Assembly: GCA_026932425.1 (NCBI GenBank)
Contig: JAIXKN010000065.1
Span: forward strand, 16,670 to 80,669
Length of the DNA stretch: 64,000 nt
Direction: 5' to 3'
Source: Burkholderiales bacterium
Lineage (GTDB): Bacteria > Pseudomonadota > Gammaproteobacteria > Burkholderiales > Burkholderiaceae_C
The notes beneath the pieces are model-generated. The model saw only the letters and a program-made list of their open reading frames with translations, ran no database searches and was not told the origin of the DNA. Shown here piece after piece: positions 11,192-19,687 of this stretch (position 1 is its first letter; the number at the start of each line of letters is the position of its first letter). Position numbers and translations under genes: made by a program.

Positions 11192-12781
11192 TCACGCGCC
11201 GAAGACCTGGCGGGCGAGATCGGCGAACTGCTGGCGCAGCCGGTGCTTCTGCACCTTGCCGGTCGAGGTCGCGGGCAGCTGGTCGACGAACTGCACGAGC
11301 TTGGGCACCTCGAAGTCGCCCAGGTGCGCGCGGCAGTGCGCGAGCACGCTGACCTCGTCGAGCTCGGCGCCGGGCTTCTTGACGACGAAGGCGCACACCG
11401 CCTCGGTCCAGTGCGGGTGCGGCATGCCGATCACGCCCGCCATCGCGACGCCCGGGTGCGAGAGCAGCACCGCCTCGACCTTGACGCTGGCGACGTTCTC
11501 GCCGCCGGTCTTGATCATGTCCTTCTTGCGGTCGAGGAACATCATCTGCCCGCCCGGCCCCCACATGCCGAGGTCGCCGGTGTGGTGCCAGCCGTGCTTC
11601 TGCGCGGCGGCGGTGGCCGCGGGATCCTTGAAGTAGCCGAGCATCGCGTTGGCGCCGCGGTGCACGATCTCGCCGGGCTGGCCCTCGCCCAGCAAGTTGC
11701 CCTCGTCGTCCATCACCGCGGTCTCGTTGTGCGGCAGCGAGACGCCCCAGTAGTTGGCGTCCAGCCCCGGGTGCTCCAGCGGGCGGAAGGTCATCGTGCC
11801 GGGATACATCTCGGTCTGGCCGGTGGCCAGTTGCACGTTGCTCGACATGCGCTCGGCGATCTGCGGGATCAGGGGCTTGGGGATCGGCGCCATCGCGTAG
11901 ATGCACAGGCGCATGTGATCGTCGCAGCGGAAGGCCGGATCGGCCAGCAGCGCGCCGTACATCATCGGCAAGCCGGTGAAGGCGGTGTACTTCTCCTTGC
12001 GGATCGACGCGCGCACCTCGTCGGGCACGAAGCCGCGCAACAGCACCGCGCAGGCACCGGCCGCATGCACGGTGGCCACGAGGGCGTGCTGGGCGCAATG
12101 AAAGAGCGGCAGCACGCCCGAGAACACGTCGCGCTCGGTGATCTCGAAGCCCGCCATGTTGCCCATCACCGCGGCCGCCACCGAGGCGTGCGAATGCACC
12201 GCGCCCTTGGGATGGCCGGTGGTGCCACTCGTGTACATGATCAGCGCAGCCGCGTTGCCGTCGATCCCGATGTCTGGCAGTTCGGCGCTCTGGCCCTCTT
12301 CGGCCTGCGCCAGCGTCGTCGCGCCGGCGATCGCGCTGCCTGCCTGGCCTGTCATCGTCACGATCAGCGGCACGCCGAGCGCGGCCAGCATCCCGGCGAT
12401 GCCCGGCGCGGCGTGGAAGGCCTCGTCGACGACGACCGCCGAGACCTCGGCGTGGCGCAGGATGTAGTCGATCGACGCGACGTCGAGCCGGATGTTGACT
12501 GGCACCCAGACGTTGCCCGACTTGTGGATGCCGTTGTAGGCCACCGCCATGTCGGCCGAATTCGCGCACAGCATGCCGATCTGCCGTCCGCTGCCGACCG
12601 CGCCGATCAGGTGGTGCGCGAAGCGCGAGCTGCGCGCATCGAACTCGCGGTAGGACAGGCGCGTGTCGCCGTCGACCACCGCGATGCGCTCGGGGAACCT
12701 GAGCGCGCTGCGGTGCACGAAGTCGCCGAGGGCGACGCGGCGGATGCGGCGCAGCGCGTCGGTGTCGGGCATCTCGATCAT
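11192..12781 (-). CDS. AMP-dependent acyl-CoA ligase
   Basis: Activates a carboxylic acid to its CoA thioester through an acyl-adenylate. The 529-residue product has the P-loop YTSGTTGHPKG, the ATP/adenine region TGQTEMYPGT, the hinge GWHHTGDLG and the C-terminal lysine segment PATSTGKVQKHRLR. I chose ATG 12781 (MIEMPDTD) because an AAGGAGA ribosome-binding site stands before it. An in-frame start at 12856 would add 25 residues with no such site. It lies 99 bp downstream of an acyl-CoA dehydrogenase, which is the loosest junction in the operon. It probably supplies the CoA ester to the pathway (AtuH-like role); the acid itself is unknown. Confidence 0.88.
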   Translation of the reverse strand: MIEMPDTDALRRIRRVALGDFVHRSALRFPERIAVVDGDTRLSYREFDARSSRFAHHLIGAVGSGRQIGMLCANSADMAVAYNGIHKSGNVWVPVNIRLDVASIDYILRHAEVSAVVVDEAFHAAPGIAGMLAALGVPLIVTMTGQAGSAIAGATTLAQAEEGQSAELPDIGIDGNAAALIMYTSGTTGHPKGAVHSHASVAAAVMGNMAGFEITERDVFSGVLPLFHCAQHALVATVHAAGACAVLLRGFVPDEVRASIRKEKYTAFTGLPMMYGALLADPAFRCDDHMRLCIYAMAPIPKPLIPQIAERMSSNVQLATGQTEMYPGTMTFRPLEHPGLDANYWGVSLPHNETAVMDDEGNLLGEGQPGEIVHRGANAMLGYFKDPAATAAAQKHGWHHTGDLGMWGPGGQMMFLDRKKDMIKTGGENVASVKVEAVLLSHPGVAMAGVIGMPHPHWTEAVCAFVVKKPGAELDEVSVLAHCRAHLGDFEVPKLVQFVDQLPATSTGKVQKHRLRQQFADLARQVFGA

Positions 12782-12880
12782 GGTCTCGTCTCCTTGTCTC
12801 GTCTCGTGTGGCCTCGTCTCAACTCGCGCGGGGCGCGACTGAGTCATTGGGGGCATCGGGTCATCGGTGCATCGGGTGCG

Positions 12881-14044
12881 CTACAGGATGCCCCACTGGC
12901 GCGCGGCCAGTTCCTTCATGATTTCCTCGGTGCCGCCGCCGATCGTGACCACCTTCACCTCGCGGTAGATGCGCTCGCACACCGTGCCGCGCATGTAGCC
13001 CATGCCGCCGAGGATCTGCACGCCGGCGTCGGCGCAGAACTGCAGGGTCTGCGTGGCCTGGTTCTTGAGCGTGCAGACCTCGGCGACCCAGTCGGGCGAG
13101 GCCTCGCCCTCGTCGGCGCGCGCGGCCAGGTCCTCGAGCCAGGCGGCGCTGGCGCAGATGCGCTGGCGCATGTCGACCAGCTTGTGCCGGATGACCTGGT
13201 GCTCAACCAGCGGCTGACCGAAGGTCCTGCGCTGCTGCGCCCAGGCCAGCGCCTCGTCGAAGCAGGCTTCGGCGTAGCCGATCGCGCCCGCGGCCAGGCC
13301 CAGGCGCTCGCCGTTGAAGTTGGCCATGATCGCCTTGAAGCCCTGGCCTTCCTCGCCCAGCAGGTAGCGCGCCGGCACGCGCACGCCCTCGAAGCGCAGC
13401 TGCGCAGTGTCGGAGCAGAGCCAGCCCATCTTGTCCAGGCGCGTGCGCGAGAGCCCCTGGCTGTCGCCCGGCACCAGCAGCAGGCTGATGCCCGAGGCGC
13501 CCCTGCTCTCGCCGGTCCGCACCGCGAGCGTGATCCAGTCGGCGCGCATGCCCGAGGTGATGAAGATCTTCTCGCCGTCGACGACGTACTCGTCGCCCTC
13601 GCGGCGCGCGGTGGTTCGCAGCGCCGCGACGTCCGAACCGCCGCCGGGTTCGGTGATCGCCAGCGCGGAGATCCGCTCGCCGGCAAGCACCGCGGGCACC
13701 ACCTCGCGGCGCACGTCCTCGCGCGCGAGGTGCAGCACCGGCGGCAGCCCGATGCTGTGCGAGAAGAGGCTGGCCTGCACGCCGCCCGAGGCGCCGTGCC
13801 GGCACAGCGCGCGCCACATGGCCAGACGCAGCACGTGCGGTGCCGGGGTGCCTCCGTAGGCCTCGGGGTAGCCCAGGCCCAGCAGGCCAAGCTCGGCCGC
13901 GCGGCGATAGAGCGCGCGCGGAAATTCGCCGGCCGCGTCCCACGCGGTGACATGTGGTGCGATCTCGGCGCGCGCAAAGCGCGTCACCGTGTCCACGAGC
14001 GCGCTGCGTGCCGCGCGCAGTTCGTCGCGATCGAGTTCAGGCAT
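12881..14044 (-). CDS. acyl-CoA dehydrogenase, branched-chain type (first of two)
   Basis: FAD enzyme of 387 residues that makes 2-enoyl-CoA. Family signatures are LAITEPGGGSDVAALRT (flavin/substrate contact), GEKIFITSG, and the C-terminal GVQILGGMGYMRG and VVTIGGGTEEIMKE. The usual catalytic Glu of medium-chain enzymes (in a YEGT motif) is absent (GGGT instead). A Glu in NGERLGLA at about residue 246 takes the position used by isovaleryl-CoA dehydrogenase, which suggests a branched substrate. Its start codon overlaps the end of the biotin carboxylase gene by 8 bp, so the two are translationally linked. Confidence 0.9.
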   Translation of the reverse strand: MPELDRDELRAARSALVDTVTRFARAEIAPHVTAWDAAGEFPRALYRRAAELGLLGLGYPEAYGGTPAPHVLRLAMWRALCRHGASGGVQASLFSHSIGLPPVLHLAREDVRREVVPAVLAGERISALAITEPGGGSDVAALRTTARREGDEYVVDGEKIFITSGMRADWITLAVRTGESRGASGISLLLVPGDSQGLSRTRLDKMGWLCSDTAQLRFEGVRVPARYLLGEEGQGFKAIMANFNGERLGLAAGAIGYAEACFDEALAWAQQRRTFGQPLVEHQVIRHKLVDMRQRICASAAWLEDLAARADEGEASPDWVAEVCTLKNQATQTLQFCADAGVQILGGMGYMRGTVCERIYREVKVVTIGGGTEEIMKELAARQWGIL

Positions 14045-16055
14045 CGGCGGCTTCCTCCTGTGCGTCCTGTGCGCGTGCAGCGGACGCCGGTGGATGCTCG
14101 GACGCGAAGCGCAGCAGCACCTGTCCGGGCGCGACCTGCTGGCCCTCGCCGACCAGCACCTCGGCCACGGTCGCCGCCGCGCGCGGCGCGAGGCTGTGCT
14201 CGAGCTTCATCGACTCGATCACGACCGCGGTCTGCCCGGCGGCAAGCAGCTGCCCGGCCTGCACCGCAACGCGCACCACGCGGCCGTTGAACGGCGCCTT
14301 GAGCTCGGTCGCCGCGTCTGCTCCGCCGCCGGCCGTGACGGGTTCGAACGAGACGTCGTCGAACCACCAGTCCACGCCGCCGGCCTGTGCGTGCCAGCGC
14401 GGGGCATCCTGTGCTGCGGGCACGCGCAGCGCGCGCACGAGCTGGCTGCGCCCGCCTTCGCTGCAGCGCACGCCGCCGTCGGCCAGGGCCTGCAGCGCAA
14501 GCGTGCGTGCGGGCGCATCGTCGCCCTGAACGCTGACCTGCACGCCGCCCGCATCGGGCCGCACCGAGAGCGCCAGCACCCGATCGCGATGGGCAAGGCG
14601 CAGCGGCAGCGCGAAACGGCACGGCAGCGCGCTGCCTCCCCGCGGGAAGGCGACCGCGACCGCGCAGGCGGCGTGCGCGCGCTGCTCCTTCTCGCGCAGC
14701 CGCTTGCGCAGCGTGTCGCCATGCTCGGAGAGGAAGGAGATCAGCGCCTCGCCGCGCCGAAAGCGCGGGTCGTCCAGGCATTCCATCAGGAAGCCGCGGT
14801 TGCTCGGCAGCCCGAGCAGCTCGGTCTGCGCGAGCGCCGCAAGCAGCGCGTCGATCGCCTCGTCGCGGCTGGGCGCATGGACGATCAGCTTGCCGAGCAT
14901 CGCGTCGTACCAGGGCGTGACCTCGGCGCCGGCGTCGATCGCGTGGTCGAAGCGCAAGGCGCCGCACGCGAAGGCCGCGGCATCCGGCGCGGCGAAGTGC
15001 AGGATGCGCCCGGTGTGCGGCACGTGGTTCTCGTCCTCGGCGCACAGGCGCACTTCGATCGCGTGGCCCTCAAGCTGCACCTGCTGCTGGGTGAGCGGCA
15101 GCGGCTCGCCGCGGGCGACGCGGATCTGCCATTCGACGAGATCGAGCCCGGTGAGGGCTTCGGTGACGGGATGCTCGACCTGCAGGCGGGTGTTCATCTC
15201 CATCAGGAAGAACGCCTGACCCTCGAGCAGGAACTCGACCGTGCCGGCGCCGACGTAGCCCGCGCCGCGTGCCAGGGCCACCGCGCACGCCCCCATGCGG
15301 GCACGCAGCTCGGGTGAGACCGCGGGGCTGGGCGCCTCCTCGATGATCTTCTGGTGGCGCCGCTGCACCGAGCAGTCGCGCTCGCCCAGGTGCAGCACCT
15401 GGCCATGCGCGTCGGCCAGCACCTGGATCTCGACGTGACGCGGCTGCATCACGGCGCGCTCGATCAGCAGATCGCCGTTGCCGAAGCTCGCCTGCGCTTC
15501 GGAGCGGGCGCTGGCCAGCGCGCCGGCGAGCTCCCGGGGCCCCGCGACGAGCCGCATGCCGCGCCCGCCGCCGCCGGCCACCGCCTTGACCATCACCGGA
15601 TAGCCGATCTGCTCGGCCTCGGCGGCAAAGCGCGCATCGGACTGGTCGACGCCGGCGTAACCGGGCAGGCAGGGCACGCCTTGACGGGTGCCCAGCGCCT
15701 TGGCGGCAGCCTTGTCGCCGAGCGCGCGGATCGCCGCGGGCGGCGGACCGATCCAGATGAGCCCCGCGTCCTGAACCGCCTGGGCGAAGCCCGCGTCTTC
15801 GCTCAGGAAACCGTAGCCCGGGTGCACTGCGTCGGCTCCCGTGGCACGCGCGGCTTCGAGCAGCTTGTCGACGCGCAGATAGCTCTTTGCCGAGCTGCTG
15901 CCGCCGAGCGCGAAGGCGACGCTCGCCTCGCGCACGTGCAGCGCGTTTGCATCCGCGTCGGAGTGCACCGCGACGGTCTCGATGCCCATGCGCCGTGCCG
16001 TCGCGATGACACGGCGCGCGATCTCGCCCCGATTGGCGACCAGGATGCGCTTCAT
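14037..16055 (-). CDS. acyl-CoA carboxylase biotin carboxylase/BCCP subunit (AtuF/LiuD-like)
   Basis: The biotin-bearing alpha subunit (672 residues) of a geranyl-CoA or methylcrotonyl-CoA type carboxylase. The N-terminal biotin-carboxylase domain begins MKRILVANRGEIARR and has the ATP-grasp Gly-rich loop AVAGGGGRGMR, the EAPSPAV segment and the MEMNTRLQVEHPVTE catalytic region. A middle linking domain follows. The C-terminal biotinyl domain has its biotin Lys at about 617 in VIESMKLEH. ATG 16055 overlaps the upstream dehydrogenase stop as ATGA. It works with the carboxyltransferase at 17261-18913. No separate biotin ligase is in the window. Confidence 0.92.
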   Translation of the reverse strand: MKRILVANRGEIARRVIATARRMGIETVAVHSDADANALHVREASVAFALGGSSSAKSYLRVDKLLEAARATGADAVHPGYGFLSEDAGFAQAVQDAGLIWIGPPPAAIRALGDKAAAKALGTRQGVPCLPGYAGVDQSDARFAAEAEQIGYPVMVKAVAGGGGRGMRLVAGPRELAGALASARSEAQASFGNGDLLIERAVMQPRHVEIQVLADAHGQVLHLGERDCSVQRRHQKIIEEAPSPAVSPELRARMGACAVALARGAGYVGAGTVEFLLEGQAFFLMEMNTRLQVEHPVTEALTGLDLVEWQIRVARGEPLPLTQQQVQLEGHAIEVRLCAEDENHVPHTGRILHFAAPDAAAFACGALRFDHAIDAGAEVTPWYDAMLGKLIVHAPSRDEAIDALLAALAQTELLGLPSNRGFLMECLDDPRFRRGEALISFLSEHGDTLRKRLREKEQRAHAACAVAVAFPRGGSALPCRFALPLRLAHRDRVLALSVRPDAGGVQVSVQGDDAPARTLALQALADGGVRCSEGGRSQLVRALRVPAAQDAPRWHAQAGGVDWWFDDVSFEPVTAGGGADAATELKAPFNGRVVRVAVQAGQLLAAGQTAVVIESMKLEHSLAPRAAATVAEVLVGEGQQVAPGQVLLRFASEHPPASAARAQDAQEEAADA

Positions 16056-17236
16056 GCCGCTTGCCCGGGTCGCCTGGCCATGCCCATGGTCTTGGCGATG
16101 ATGCCCATCATCACTTCGTCCGCCCCGCCGCCGATCGAGGCCAGGCGGCCGTCGCGGTAGAGGCGACCGGCGCGGTTCTCCCACGTGTAGCCCATGCCGC
16201 CCCAGAACTGCAGGCAGGTGTCGGCGACCTGCCGCATCAACCGCCCGGCCTTGAGCTTGGCCATGCTCGCCCACTGCAGCACGTCGTCGCCGGCGATGTA
16301 GCGCTCGCCCGCGGCCCAGGTGAGCGCGCGCAGCGCCTCGACCTCGGTCTGCAGCTCGACCAGCTTGAACTGCACCCACTGCTGGTCCAGCAGCGTGCTG
16401 CCGAACATGCGGCGCTCGCGCGCCCACTCGATGGTCTCGCGGATGCACTCGTCCAGCGCGGTGAGCGCGTTGGCCGCCGCCCACAGGCGTTCCTCCTGGA
16501 ACTGCTGCATCTGGTAGATGAAGCCCTGGCCTTCCTCGCCGATGCGGTTGCGCTGCGGCACGCGCACCTCGTCGAAGTAGATGAGCCCGGTGTCGCTGCT
16601 GTCCATGCCGATCTTGCGGATCTTGCGCGCGACCTCGATGCCCTGGGTCAGCTTGCCGTTGCGGCCCTCGCGCATCGGCACCATCACCAGGCTCTTGTTC
16701 TTGTGCGGCGGGCCGTCGCCGGTGTTGACCAGCATGCACATCCAGTCGGCCTGCAGGCTGTTGGTGATCCACATCTTCTGGCCGCTGATCAGGTAGTCAT
16801 CGCCGTCCTTGCGCGCGCGGCTTCGGATCGCCGAGACGTCGCTGCCCGCACCCGGCTCGGAAACGCCGATGCAGCCCACCATGTCGCCGGCAATCGCCGG
16901 GGCGAGGAACTCGCGCTTGAGCGCATCGCTGCCGAAGCGAGCGAGAGCCGGCGTGCACATGTCGGTCTGCACGCCGATGGCCATCGGCACGCCGCCGCAG
17001 CGGATCAGGCCCAGGGTCTCGGCCATCACCATGCTGTACGAGTAATCGAGCCCCATGCCGCCGTACTCGACCGGCTTGGTCAGCCCGAGCAGCCCGAGCT
17101 CGCCCAGGCCCTTGAACACCTCGTGCGCGGGGAAGGCCTGCGCGTCCTCCCACGCGTCGACGTGCGGGTTGATGTGCTCGTCGATGTAGCGCTTCAGCGT
17201 GTCCTTGACCTGCTCGTGCTCGTGCGTGAGCTGCAT
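16052..17236 (-). CDS. acyl-CoA dehydrogenase, AtuD-like (second of two)
   Basis: A 394-residue FAD acyl-CoA dehydrogenase. Motifs seen are CIGVSEPGAGSDVSAIRS, GQKMWITNS, FWGGMGYTWENRAGR and the C-terminal SIGGGADEVMMG. As in its neighbour, the medium-chain catalytic Glu position is replaced (GGGA), and a Glu in FQEERLWAA (about residue 249) fits the isovaleryl-CoA dehydrogenase site. That is expected for citronellyl-CoA or other 3-methyl-branched substrates. Starts at ATG 17236, 24 bp after the carboxyltransferase stop, and ends in a 4-bp overlap with the biotin carboxylase gene. Substrate preference relative to the first dehydrogenase is not decidable from sequence. Confidence 0.9.
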   Translation of the reverse strand: MQLTHEHEQVKDTLKRYIDEHINPHVDAWEDAQAFPAHEVFKGLGELGLLGLTKPVEYGGMGLDYSYSMVMAETLGLIRCGGVPMAIGVQTDMCTPALARFGSDALKREFLAPAIAGDMVGCIGVSEPGAGSDVSAIRSRARKDGDDYLISGQKMWITNSLQADWMCMLVNTGDGPPHKNKSLVMVPMREGRNGKLTQGIEVARKIRKIGMDSSDTGLIYFDEVRVPQRNRIGEEGQGFIYQMQQFQEERLWAAANALTALDECIRETIEWARERRMFGSTLLDQQWVQFKLVELQTEVEALRALTWAAGERYIAGDDVLQWASMAKLKAGRLMRQVADTCLQFWGGMGYTWENRAGRLYRDGRLASIGGGADEVMMGIIAKTMGMARRPGQAA

Positions 17237-17260
17237 CGCGTTGCTCCTGTCGTGTGCTGC

Positions 17261-18913
17261 CTACATGCGCGCGACGCCGAACTGCATCGGCCGCATCGCG
17301 CGCGCGGCGCCCTCGGCCATCGTGTCGAGACAGAAACGCAGCACGGCACGCGTGTCGCGCGGGTCGATCACGCCGTCGTCGAGCAGCAGGCCGCTGGTCG
17401 TGAAGGCGTCCTGCTGGCGCTCGAACATCGCCACCACGGCGTCGAACTGCTGCTGCATCTTTGCCGGGTCGGGCTCGACGCCCTTGCGTCGCAGCGCCGC
17501 CTCGGTGACCATGCGCATCGTGCCGGCGGCCTGCTCGCCGCCCATCACCGCGGTCGTTGCACCGGGCCAGCTGAAGAGGAAGCGCGGCGCGAAGCCGCGC
17601 CCGCACATGCCGTAGTTGCCTGCACCGAAGCTCGCGCCGCACTGGATCGTGAGCTGCGGCACCGTGGCGTTGGTGACGGCCTGGATCATCTTGCTGCCGT
17701 GCTTGATCATGCCGGCCTGCTCGACGTCCTTGCCGACCATGTAGCCGGTGGTGTTCTGCAGGTAGACGATCGGATGGCCGAGCTGGCACATCCACTGGAT
17801 GAAGTGCGTGGCCTTGTTGGCGCCGGGGTTGTCGATCGGGCCGTTGTTGGTGATGATGCCGACGGCGTGTCCGCCGATGCGTCCCTGCGCACACACGGTG
17901 GCGCTGCCGTAGCCGGCCTTGAACTCGAGCAGCTCGCCGCGGTCGACCAGCCGCACCGCCACCTCGCGCATGTCCACCGGCTCGCGATGGTGTGCCGGCA
18001 TCAGCGTCAGCAGCTCGTCGGCCGCAAACGGAGGCTCGTCGGCTTCCCCATCGACCGCCTGTGCCCGATCGGGTGTCGCTGCGGGTGGCGCTACCGAGCG
18101 TTTCGCCCATTCGAGCGCGGCGACGACGCGCCGCGCGATGCCCAGCGCCTCGCGGTCGCCGCGGGCCAGGTATTCGCCCAGGCCCGAGACCGTGCTGTGC
18201 ATCAGCGCGCCGCCCAGCTCCTCCTCGGTCGCCACCTCGCCGGTCGCGGCCTTGAGCAGCGGCGGGCCGGCGAGGAAGGCGCGCGAGCGGCCCTCGACCA
18301 TGATCACGATGTCGGAGAGCCCGGGCATGTAGGCACCGCCGGCGGTGCCCGAGCCGTGCAGCACCGTGATCACCGGGATGCCGGCGGCCGACAGGCGCGC
18401 GAGGTTGCGAAACAGCGTGCCGCCGATGACGAAGGTCTCGACGCGGTAGCGCATCAGGTCCGCGCCGGCGCTCTCCACCAGGTGCAGGAAGGGCAGGCGC
18501 TCGGCGAGCGCGATCTCCTGCACGCGCAGGATCTTGTCCAGGCCGCCGGGCTGGACCGCGCCGGCGTCGATGCCCGAATCGCTGGCGACCACCATGCAGC
18601 GCGTGCCCGAGACGAAGCCGATGCCGGCGATCATTCCGCCGCCGGGCACCGACTTTGCGGGGTCGGGCACGTCGCGCAGGTAGCCGGCAAGCGTGGCCAG
18701 CGGCAGCCAGGGCGCACCGCGGTCCAGCAGCAGCGCCACGCGCTCGCGCGGCAGCAGCTGGCCGCGTTTGGCAAAGCGCGCCGCGGCGGCGCCGGACTTG
18801 GCTTCGGCGCGCTGCTCCAGCTGGCGCCAGGCGGCGATGCGCTCCAGCATCACCGTGCGCCGAGCCTGCGCCTGGGCGCTGGCGGGGTTCCAGCGGGATT
18901 CGAAAGCGATCAT
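17261..18913 (-). CDS. acyl-CoA carboxylase carboxyltransferase subunit (AtuC/LiuB-like)
   Basis: The beta subunit (550 residues) that moves CO2 from biotin to the acyl-CoA. The N-terminal half binds acyl-CoA (GSGTAGGAYMPGLSD, FLAGPPLLKAATGE) and the C-terminal half binds biotin (SFGAGNYGMCGRGFAPRF, AVMGGEQAAGTM). The segment NNGPIDNPGANKATHFIQ is closer to what I recall of AtuC (geranyl-CoA carboxylase) than to the LiuB form, which has a Phe-Ser-Glu-x-x-x-Lys-Gly segment there. This weakly favours the terpene route. Its ATG overlaps the tetR stop as ATGA, so regulator and first enzyme are coupled. Confidence 0.9.
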   Translation of the reverse strand: MIAFESRWNPASAQAQARRTVMLERIAAWRQLEQRAEAKSGAAAARFAKRGQLLPRERVALLLDRGAPWLPLATLAGYLRDVPDPAKSVPGGGMIAGIGFVSGTRCMVVASDSGIDAGAVQPGGLDKILRVQEIALAERLPFLHLVESAGADLMRYRVETFVIGGTLFRNLARLSAAGIPVITVLHGSGTAGGAYMPGLSDIVIMVEGRSRAFLAGPPLLKAATGEVATEEELGGALMHSTVSGLGEYLARGDREALGIARRVVAALEWAKRSVAPPAATPDRAQAVDGEADEPPFAADELLTLMPAHHREPVDMREVAVRLVDRGELLEFKAGYGSATVCAQGRIGGHAVGIITNNGPIDNPGANKATHFIQWMCQLGHPIVYLQNTTGYMVGKDVEQAGMIKHGSKMIQAVTNATVPQLTIQCGASFGAGNYGMCGRGFAPRFLFSWPGATTAVMGGEQAAGTMRMVTEAALRRKGVEPDPAKMQQQFDAVVAMFERQQDAFTTSGLLLDDGVIDPRDTRAVLRFCLDTMAEGAARAMRPMQFGVARM

Positions 18914-19569
18914 CGGGAGGTCGGCCGGGGGTGGATGAACAGGCGCAGCGCCTGCTCGGTCAGCTCGTCGAGCGAGAGTGGCCCGGCAGGGTCGAACCAC
19001 TGCGCGGCCCAGTTCAGCGCACCGAAGACGAAGAGCCGTGCGACCGCCGGACGCGCCTTCAGCTCGCCGGCGCGATGCAGGCGCTCGAGGGTGGGCATCC
19101 AGGCGGCCTCGTAGGCGTCCTTGAGCACGAGGATGTCGGCGCGCTGCGGGGGCGTGAGCGCGCGCCACTCGTAGAGCATGACCGGGATGAAGTGACTCTC
19201 GGCGCCGACGACGACGCCCAGGTGGTGGCGGATCAGCGTCTGCAGTCCTCGCCGCGCGCTCGCGCGGCGATCGAGCGCCGCGAGCGCCTGAGCCTGGCTC
19301 TCGAAGGCCTGCGTCATGCCGTCGCGCATCACCGCGAACAGCAACGCGCTCTTGCTCTCGAAGTAGTAGAAGGGCGAGCCGCTCTGCATGCCGGCGGCCG
19401 CCGCGATGTCGCGGATGCTCGTCGCATCGAAGCCCTGCGCGCGGAAGAGGCGCGCGGCCTCGCGCAGCAGCTCCGTGTGCCTCGGGTTCTCGCTGCGCTC
19501 CCGCTCGCTCTTGCGCGGGCGGCCGCGCCGGGCGGGTCGCGCAACGGGCGGGCTTGCGGCCTGATCCAT
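18910..19569 (-). CDS. TetR-family transcriptional regulator of the AtuA-type operon
   Basis: A 219-residue TetR protein. A basic N-terminal arm (RRGRPRKSERE) precedes the helix-turn-helix at about residues 30-75 (AARLFRAQGFDATSIRDIAA, SGSPFYYFESKSALL). The C-terminal helical part is a ligand-binding domain, probably for a CoA ester of the pathway. It is the first gene of the leftward operon and overlaps the carboxyltransferase start by 4 bp. The palindrome at 19598-19615 in front of it is the likely operator, which would mean autoregulation together with the whole operon. AtuR of Pseudomonas is also TetR-type; orthology is not shown. Confidence 0.88.
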   Translation of the reverse strand: MDQAASPPVARPARRGRPRKSERERSENPRHTELLREAARLFRAQGFDATSIRDIAAAAGMQSGSPFYYFESKSALLFAVMRDGMTQAFESQAQALAALDRRASARRGLQTLIRHHLGVVVGAESHFIPVMLYEWRALTPPQRADILVLKDAYEAAWMPTLERLHRAGELKARPAVARLFVFGALNWAAQWFDPAGPLSLDELTEQALRLFIHPRPTSR

Positions 19570-19597
19570 GCCGCAAGCATCTCACGCCTGCTGAATT

Positions 19598-19615
19598 AAA
19601 GCAAGCGCTTGATTT
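19598..19615. promoter_or_regulatory. candidate TetR operator palindrome
   Basis: AAAGCAAGCGCTTGATTT: a perfect 10-bp core CAAGCGCTTG (19602-19611) flanked by AAA and TTT arms that also pair. It lies 29 bp before the tetR start codon in an AT-rich patch that stands out from the surrounding GC-rich DNA. The position between tetR and the next upstream gene fits an autoregulated operator. Binding is inferred. Confidence 0.6.
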
Positions 19616-19687
19616 GTAAAAATGGATCGAGCGGTGAAGCGGAGCGCCCGAGGGCCGCCGACGGTTCGTCGTGCGCGCCGCCGCGCG

